Assembly (NCBI GenBank): GCA_030045935.1 | Contig: JASIEN010000484.1 | Span: 1 to 9,923 of the forward strand | Length of the DNA stretch: 9,923 nt | Reading direction: 5' to 3' | DNA from: Candidatus Sulfotelmatobacter sp. | GTDB taxonomy: Bacteria; Acidobacteriota; Terriglobia; Terriglobales; Acidobacteriaceae | Part shown: piece after piece, positions 5,278 to 9,923 of the stretch | Layout: every line of letters starts with the position of its first letter | How positions within the stretch are numbered: position 1 is the stretch's first letter | Translations under genes and position numbers: made by a program | The notes under the pieces: model-generated | What the model saw: the letters and a program-made list of their open reading frames with translations, nothing else | What the model was told of the DNA's origin: nothing | Databases searched by the model: none

Positions 5278-6660
5278 TCATTCTCCGCCGACCGTCAGGC
5301 CGTCAATTCGCAAGGTTGGGGAGGCGACCGAGCCACGGAATTCCAGATCATTCGCAATCTCAGAAATGTTAAAGAACATTTCTTTCAGATTTCCGGCGAC
5401 GGTGATTTCTTCGACGGGATAAGCGAGCTCGCCGTTGGAAATCCACATTCCTGAAGCGCCACGGGAGTAATCACCCGTGACGAGGTTTGCGCCGTGGCCG
5501 AGAAACTCTGTGACGTAGAGGCCTTCTTTAATGTCGCCGATGAGTTGTTTCGGCGTACGCGGGCCCGGCTGCAAGAAATAGTTGCCAGGGCCGATGCCGG
5601 GGGTGCCCGCCAGACCACGCGAAGCGTTGGCGGTGGTTTTCAGCCCCAGTTTTTTTGCGGTGTAGGTGTTCAGCAAATAAGAGTTCAATGAGCCTTTTTC
5701 CACAACGACAGTTCGCCGCGTGGGCACGCCTTCGCCGTCGAACGGACTGGTGCCAAAGCCTCCGGGCATGGTGCCGTCATCGATGATGGTAACGTTTTCG
5801 CCTGCGATTCTTTGTCCAAGCTTGCCCGCAAGGAAAGATGCGCCGCGATAGACCGAGTCTCCATTTACGCCCTCGAAAATGTGCTCAAGTATCGATGTCG
5901 CGACCATGGGATCGAGAACAACCGGCACGTGTGCGGTTTTAACTTTTCGTGCGCCTAGGCGGCGAATCGTGCGCTCCGCGGCGATGCGGCCGACTTGTTC
6001 TGGAGGGTCGAGTTTTTTCAGCGTGCGCGAGACTGAGAACCAGTAGTCGCGCTGCATAGCGCCATCGTCGGTTTGGGCGATGGGAACAGCCGCGACGGAA
6101 CAATATGAGCGCTTGTATTCGCCAACGAATCCGTGCGAGTTGGCGAGAACTTTGTGGCCGGTGGCGGCGTCGAACGACCCGCCTTCGGAGTTCTTGATGC
6201 GCGGGTCGAAATCGAGCGCAGCTTTTTCGGCGCGGCGGGCGTAGTCGATGCGGTCAGCGCCGGGCAGCGAGTAGACGTCTTCGTGGTAGAGATCGAGATC
6301 GCCTTCGAGCTGGCCGAGTTGATCGGCGTCGGGAATGCCGCCGAAGGGATCTTCGGAAGTGATCTTCGCCAGTTCTAGGGCCGAGTTCAGCATGCGGTCG
6401 AGGCCTTCGCGGGAGAAATCACTCGAGTACGTGCTGGCGGCGCGCTGGCCGAAGAATACCCGCACGCCGATGGATTTCGATCCGGATTCTTTGAGAGTTT
6501 CGACCTGGCCAAGACGGACGAGAGTGGAAAATTCGTCTCCTTCGCGGACGACGCATTCAGCGGCTGAAGCTCCGGCGTTCACCGCACGGCGGACGAGGTC
6601 TTGAGCGAGTTCGCGGAGGTCGGTGGCGAGTTGGGGAGATTCGAGTTGAGTAGAGGGCAT
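5278..6660 (-). CDS. pmbA: TldD/PmbA family protein, PmbA (TldE) subunit
   Basis: This 460-residue protein is the TldE/PmbA partner of the TldD-TldE heterodimeric zinc peptidase (MEROPS U62), which trims small unfolded peptides and, in enterobacteria, matures microcin B17 and degrades CcdA. It lacks a zinc HExxxH motif, as expected for this subunit. Family landmarks are VETLKESGSKSIGVRVFFGQRAAS (about 53-76), DPMVATSILEHIFEGVNGDSVYRGASFL (250-277), DDGTMPGGFGTSPFDGEGVPT (294-314), YLLNTYTAKKLGLKTTANASRG (328-349) and the carboxy-terminal SPTLRIDGLTVGG (447-459). The length matches E. coli PmbA (about 450). ATG 6660 is used. It lies 113 bases downstream of tldD on the same strand, and that gap is made of repeat fragments. 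Co-function with tldD is established for the family; co-transcription here is inferred. Confidence 0.95.
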   Translation of the reverse strand: MPSTQLESPQLATDLRELAQDLVRRAVNAGASAAECVVREGDEFSTLVRLGQVETLKESGSKSIGVRVFFGQRAASTYSSDFSREGLDRMLNSALELAKITSEDPFGGIPDADQLGQLEGDLDLYHEDVYSLPGADRIDYARRAEKAALDFDPRIKNSEGGSFDAATGHKVLANSHGFVGEYKRSYCSVAAVPIAQTDDGAMQRDYWFSVSRTLKKLDPPEQVGRIAAERTIRRLGARKVKTAHVPVVLDPMVATSILEHIFEGVNGDSVYRGASFLAGKLGQRIAGENVTIIDDGTMPGGFGTSPFDGEGVPTRRTVVVEKGSLNSYLLNTYTAKKLGLKTTANASRGLAGTPGIGPGNYFLQPGPRTPKQLIGDIKEGLYVTEFLGHGANLVTGDYSRGASGMWISNGELAYPVEEITVAGNLKEMFFNISEIANDLEFRGSVASPTLRIDGLTVGGE

Positions 6661-6671
6661 AAGGCTTTATT

Positions 6672-6691
6672 TCACCACGGAGGCGCGGAGG
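6672..6691. repeat. half-copy of the CCACGGAGGCAC dispersed repeat
   Basis: TCACCACGGAGGCGCGGAGG shares ACCACGGAGGC exactly (6674-6684) with the left arm of the inverted repeat at 4591-4601. No second arm is present here. It lies between tldD and pmbA. Confidence 0.55.
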
Positions 6692-6699
6692 AAATGCAC

Positions 6700-6760
6700 A
6701 GATCCTTCACTTCGCTCAGGATGACAGGCCTTCCGGATCCGTGTAAATCCGCAGGAGTCC
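6700..6760. repeat. further repeat-like fragments in the tldD-pmbA gap
   Basis: AGATCCTTCACTTCGCTCAG followed by GATGAC (6700-6725) matches, from memory, a short repeat widespread in Acidobacteriota. It is flanked internally by ATCCT/AGGAT. The next stretch, ATCCGTGTAAATCCGCAG (6737-6754) followed by GAGTCCGTGGC, resembles another dispersed motif. Neither has a coding pattern. Confidence 0.4.
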
Positions 6761-6773
6761 GTGGCAACGACGT

Positions 6774-8306
6774 TTACTGCATAAACCCGCCGGTATCTTT
6801 CTTCGCCGTTCCACCCACGGTCAGGCGATCGACTTTAATCGTTGGAATGCCTACGCCTACTGGTACGGCTTGGCCATCTTTGCCGCAGGTGCCGACGCCT
6901 TCGTCAAGCTTCAAATCGTTACCGACCATTGAAACTCGCGTGAGAACATCGGGGCCGTTACCAATCAAAGTTGCGCCTTTGATTGGGGCAGTGACCTGGC
7001 CGTCTTCGACCATGTAGGCTTCGCTGGCGGCGAAGACGAATTTGCCGTTGGTGATGTCGACCTGGCCTCCGCCGAAATTGACGGCGTAAATGCCGCGCTT
7101 CACTGAGCGAATAATGTCTTGTGGATCGTCTTGCCCCGCCAGCATGTACGTATTGGTCATGCGCGGCATGGGGATGTGTTCGTAGCTTTCGCGGCGTCCG
7201 TTGCCGGTGTCGGCGATGCCCATCAGGCGGGCTGAGAGCTTGTCGCTTAAATAGCCTTTCAGAATTCCTTTTTCGATGAGCACGGTTTCCTGTGTCGGCT
7301 CGCCTTCGTCATCCACATTCAAAGACCCGCGGCGCCAGGGCATGGTGCCGTTATCGACGACCGTGCATTTTTCGCTGGCCACGCGCTTGCCGATCAAGCC
7401 CGCGAATGCGGAAGTTTTCTTGCGATTGAAATCGGCTTCGAGGCCGTGGCCGACGGCTTCGTGCAGAAGAACGCCGGGCCATCCGGGGCCGAGCACGACT
7501 TCCATTTCACCGGCCGGAGCTTCGCGCGCATCGAGTTGCAAGAGCGCCTGGCGCGCGGCTTCCTTCGCGAAGTATTCGGGAGTCTTATCGCCGAAAAAGA
7601 AATCGAGGGCGACGCGTCCGCCGCCGCCGGAGCCGCCACGAGCGGAGTTGCCATCGGTTTTTGCGATGCAGGAAACATTCAGACGGGCGAGCGGTTGAGA
7701 ATCTTCAGCGAAAGTGCCGTCGGAGGCGACCACAAGAATGTTGCGCAATTCGTCGGAGTAACTGGCCCTAACCTCCTGTATGCGGGGATCGTAGGCTCGC
7801 GCGGCTTTGTCGGCGCGCATGACGAGTTCAACTTTTGCCGTGATTTCAGCGTCGACCGAGGGCAGAGTTACGGGGTACAAGCTGCGGGCAGAGGTTTTCT
7901 GAAATCCGGTGATTGCAGTTTTTGCCGGGGCGCTGGCGATCAGCGCCGCGGTTCGGGCGGCGTGCAGAATTCGCGCCGCGGACAGATCGTCTGTGTACGC
8001 ATACCCTGTGCGCTCGCCCGAGACGACACGCACGCCGCATCCTGCTGAAATACCCTGCGAGGCCGACTTCACCATCGATTCGTCGACCATCAACGAGGTC
8101 GAGGAAAGATATTCAAAATAAAGGTCGGCGTAATCGCCTCCGGCGGAAAGAGCGGCCGCGAGGTAGCGTGCGAGGTCATTCTCAGTCAGGCCGTAATGCT
8201 CGAAGAAAAAACGGGTTTTATCTTTGTGGTCTAATTTGATCTGGTTCACGTTGTTTGGATGCCCGCGGGAGCACAAGGACTCTGGGGCGAGCTGCTCCTT
8301 TGTCAT
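6774..8306 (-). CDS. tldD: metalloprotease TldD, catalytic subunit
   Basis: TldD is the zinc-bearing subunit of the TldD-TldE peptidase, which threads unfolded peptides into a closed chamber. The 510-residue protein carries the HExxxH zinc motif in LLHEAVGHGLEAD (His282, Glu283, His287) and the family's third metal ligand Cys474 in GTCGKDGQAVPVGVG. Other landmarks are GDYADLYFEY (57-66), VVDNGTMPWRRGSLNVDDEGEPT (316-338), RRESYEHIPMPRMTNTYM (371-388), IYAVNFGGGQVDITNGKFVF (406-425) and the end IKVDRLTVGGT (490-500). E. coli TldD is 481 residues. The extra length is mainly at the amino terminus, so the true start could be GTG 8249, although ATG 8306 is kept here. The gene starts 39 bases after the reductase stop, which suggests co-transcription. 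Confidence 0.96.
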   Translation of the reverse strand: MTKEQLAPESLCSRGHPNNVNQIKLDHKDKTRFFFEHYGLTENDLARYLAAALSAGGDYADLYFEYLSSTSLMVDESMVKSASQGISAGCGVRVVSGERTGYAYTDDLSAARILHAARTAALIASAPAKTAITGFQKTSARSLYPVTLPSVDAEITAKVELVMRADKAARAYDPRIQEVRASYSDELRNILVVASDGTFAEDSQPLARLNVSCIAKTDGNSARGGSGGGGRVALDFFFGDKTPEYFAKEAARQALLQLDAREAPAGEMEVVLGPGWPGVLLHEAVGHGLEADFNRKKTSAFAGLIGKRVASEKCTVVDNGTMPWRRGSLNVDDEGEPTQETVLIEKGILKGYLSDKLSARLMGIADTGNGRRESYEHIPMPRMTNTYMLAGQDDPQDIIRSVKRGIYAVNFGGGQVDITNGKFVFAASEAYMVEDGQVTAPIKGATLIGNGPDVLTRVSMVGNDLKLDEGVGTCGKDGQAVPVGVGIPTIKVDRLTVGGTAKKDTGGFMQ

Positions 8307-8345
8307 TATCCCACGGCTGCTTCCAAGTTTCGTGTTCCATGAAGG

Positions 8346-8915
8346 TTACTTCTGTGGAGTGGCCCAGTACTCGAGCAGGAGGAGTCGAGAATCGAGAACT
8401 TTGCTTTCCACGAGCTCCAGACCGACTTGGGGATAGCCGGAGAAGATCGGCTCCCGACCGCCTTCCCCGAGAATCAGCGGGAAGATCATCAGCCGGAGGC
8501 GGTCAAGAAGTCGCAACTGAACGAGGCTTTTCACCAGGCGAATGCTGCCGATCGAACGGAGAGGATCTCCGGGTTGGCGTTTCAGAGCGGCAATTTCGTC
8601 GCCGATCGCGCCTTTTGCAAGTCTTGTATTGTCCCACGCCAGGGGTTCCTCGAGAGTGCTGGAGAACACAACTTTGTCGAGTTGGGTCATGCGTCTGCTG
8701 ACGTCGTCCGTGCCAGTTGCTGAAAACGCAGCAAGCGCTTCATAGGTCGCCCGCCCCATGAGAATGACTTGGGGCTCAGCAAGATGGCGCCGCACCCAGT
8801 CTGCGAGGTCGGGCCCGTGATAACCGAAATAAGCAGGCTGATCCACCCCGGAGGCGAATCCATCCAGGGAAATGAACAGATCGGCGGTAAGTTCTCTCAT
8901 TGCCTGAATTCGCAA
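8346..8915 (-). CDS. dihydrofolate reductase-like / RibD C-terminal domain reductase
   Basis: A 189-residue single-domain protein of the RibD carboxy-terminal (YyaP/YwjB-like) family, which shares the NADPH-binding dihydrofolate-reductase fold. Visible landmarks are RELTADLFISLDGFASG (7-23), VILMGRATYEALAAF (50-64), DKVVFSSTL (80-88) and SLVQLRLLDRLRLMIFPLILGEGGREPIF (130-158). The nucleotide-binding segment is usually GSGSLV; here it reads SIGSIRLV (121-128). Most members are NADPH-dependent reductases of unknown substrate, and this one cannot be assigned further. It lacks the deaminase domain of true RibD. TTG 8915 is used because AGGAG (8924-8920) lies 4 nt upstream. An ATG at 8900 would give the more typical family amino terminus MRELTADLF and is a real alternative. 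Confidence 0.9.
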   Translation of the reverse strand: MRIQAMRELTADLFISLDGFASGVDQPAYFGYHGPDLADWVRRHLAEPQVILMGRATYEALAAFSATGTDDVSRRMTQLDKVVFSSTLEEPLAWDNTRLAKGAIGDEIAALKRQPGDPLRSIGSIRLVKSLVQLRLLDRLRLMIFPLILGEGGREPIFSGYPQVGLELVESKVLDSRLLLLEYWATPQK

Positions 8916-9031
8916 TCGTCTCCTCTCTCGCCAGACATCCTACGCCGCAAGGCCTTTTTTTCACAGCCTCCGAGGGCCGAAATGTTCATTCGTCACAGAC
9001 AAGCCCGGGCGTGATATGAGCAATTCATGAT

Positions 9032-9923
9032 ATGAGCCCTGAAGCCCTGACCCGTATCGTGCAGGATTTTCTCAACCAGGCCTCCGGCGCTGTTGTGCTG
9101 GAGAACGGTGCGGTCGCATTTGATCTGGCGCAGGCCAAGTATTCGATATCGGGCGAGCACGATCGTTGTCTGCTTCATATGTGGTCGGCAGAGCGCAATG
9201 CGGTGCGGCGAGTGGTTGACGCCGAGGTCAAGAACGGCACGCTCCGGCTGGCGGTGCAGCGATTGGGGCAGGCGAAGCCCTCTAAACTGGAAATTTGCCG
9301 CGAACGTGACCGGCGCACGCCTACGGCGCGGAGGGCGTCGCGGGCGGCTTATGAGCAAAAGCTTCGCCGCGCTCTGGATCGGCATTTTCCCGAATGCAAA
9401 GTCATCCGCCTGACCAGCGGTGTGGATCTGGAAAACTCCTTTGGCCCCGTGTATACGCGGGCTGTGATACGGGGCGGGAGGACCGCTTTCGCTACCCTGG
9501 GCGTGAATGCACAGGAGACGCAGGCGTCCATTGACGCTTCGCTCACTTTCGGAATTCTTTGGCTGGATGTATGCCGCCAGTCACATTCCAACAACGTGCT
9601 GGTTGAGGGATTGAAAATGTTTGTGCCGGCAGGGAAATCGGCGCTGGTGCGCGAGCGCATGGCCAACCTGAATCGCGCCGCGGCGAAGTGGTCCTTATAC
9701 GAACTGAATGAGCGCGATGACTCGCTGGTGGAGATCGATTGCTGCGATCGCGGCAATGTGGCGACGCGGCTGGTGCATGCATTTGATGAGGCCGCCGCGT
9801 GCGAGCGTCTTAAGGAATCGATCGCCAAAGTTCGGCAGATTCTGCCCAATTGCGAAGTGGGGGTGGTCTCGCCAGTTGAAGTATCGTTTCGCTGGCGCGG
9901 GCTGGAGTTTGCCCGTGCACGGC
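9032..9923 (+). CDS. unassigned conserved-looking protein, truncated by the window edge
   Basis: An open frame runs from ATG 9032 to the last base without a stop, giving at least 297 residues, so the gene is incomplete here. An in-frame TGA at 9017-9019 makes ATG 9032 the first possible start. Codon use is coherent, with high G/C third positions throughout. I recognise no domain. An amino-terminal part (about 19-90) looks like alternating strands (AVVLENGAVAFDL, CLLHMWSAERNAVRRVV, GTLRLAVQRLG). A basic segment follows (88-117, rich in Arg, helical). A further mixed alpha/beta part includes FGILWLDVCRQ (173-183) and DRGNVATRLVHAFDEAAA (239-256). There is no signal peptide or membrane helix, so it is probably cytoplasmic. 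The Arg-rich segment could contact nucleic acid, but that is speculation. It diverges from the reductase gene across 116 bases. Confidence 0.75.
   Translation, partial: MSPEALTRIVQDFLNQASGAVVLENGAVAFDLAQAKYSISGEHDRCLLHMWSAERNAVRRVVDAEVKNGTLRLAVQRLGQAKPSKLEICRERDRRTPTARRASRAAYEQKLRRALDRHFPECKVIRLTSGVDLENSFGPVYTRAVIRGGRTAFATLGVNAQETQASIDASLTFGILWLDVCRQSHSNNVLVEGLKMFVPAGKSALVRERMANLNRAAAKWSLYELNERDDSLVEIDCCDRGNVATRLVHAFDEAAACERLKESIAKVRQILPNCEVGVVSPVEVSFRWRGLEFARAR

Noticed and set aside
6335..8121. Several plus-strand open frames across pmbA and tldD
   Set aside because: They are antisense shadows of two well-conserved proteins, with Arg/Ser/Pro-rich, unstructured-looking translations.
1..9923. 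CRISPR array, tRNA, rRNA, transposase or phage genes
   Set aside because: No regularly spaced repeats, cloverleaf patterns, rRNA motifs or transposase/integrase motifs were seen on either strand.

Overview
The window looks like a chromosomal segment of a moderately GC-rich Gram-negative bacterium. An Acidobacteriota (Terriglobia/Koribacter-like) origin is my best guess. It rests on the FtsH amino terminus (MNSTVKT), the hpt-like/ftsH pair, an unassigned protein that I associate with that phylum, and dispersed repeats of the CCACGGAGGCAC and CTTCGCTCAGGATGAC types. This is inference from pattern memory, not a database result.

Layout, left to right. The first 84 bases are the end of an upstream gene that appears to carry a one-base frameshift. 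Then, on the plus strand, come a hypoxanthine phosphoribosyltransferase-like protein with a badly eroded active site (89-637), the membrane AAA+ protease FtsH (788-2692) closed by a strong rho-independent terminator (2726-2748), and a DinB-fold protein (2945-3463). A run of five minus-strand genes follows, in transcription order: a RibD-C/dihydrofolate-reductase-like reductase (8346-8915), TldD (6774-8306), PmbA/TldE (5278-6660), a small membrane-anchored protein (4682-5185) and selenophosphate synthetase SelD (3474-4571). The window ends inside an unassigned plus-strand gene (9032 to the edge) that diverges from the reductase.

The most notable feature is selD. The conventional open frame starts at a GTG at 4484, which omits the catalytic amino terminus. 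Reading upstream through an in-frame TGA at 4520-4518 restores a canonical SelD amino terminus with UGA exactly at the catalytic Cys/Sec position (KAAG-U-ASKLSP). The bases just downstream of the UGA fold into a two-tier hairpin with the spacing and loop G expected of a bacterial SECIS. The gene therefore very probably encodes a selenocysteine-containing SelD, so the cell should have SelA, SelB and tRNA-Sec elsewhere.

Functionally, TldD and TldE form one heterodimeric zinc peptidase and are co-directional. FtsH handles membrane-protein quality control. Repeats have accumulated in the gaps of the minus-strand run (4591-4674, 5205-5245, 6672-6760), and one GC-rich double hairpin seems to sit in frame inside selD (3867-3914). 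No tRNA, rRNA, CRISPR array or transposase is visible.
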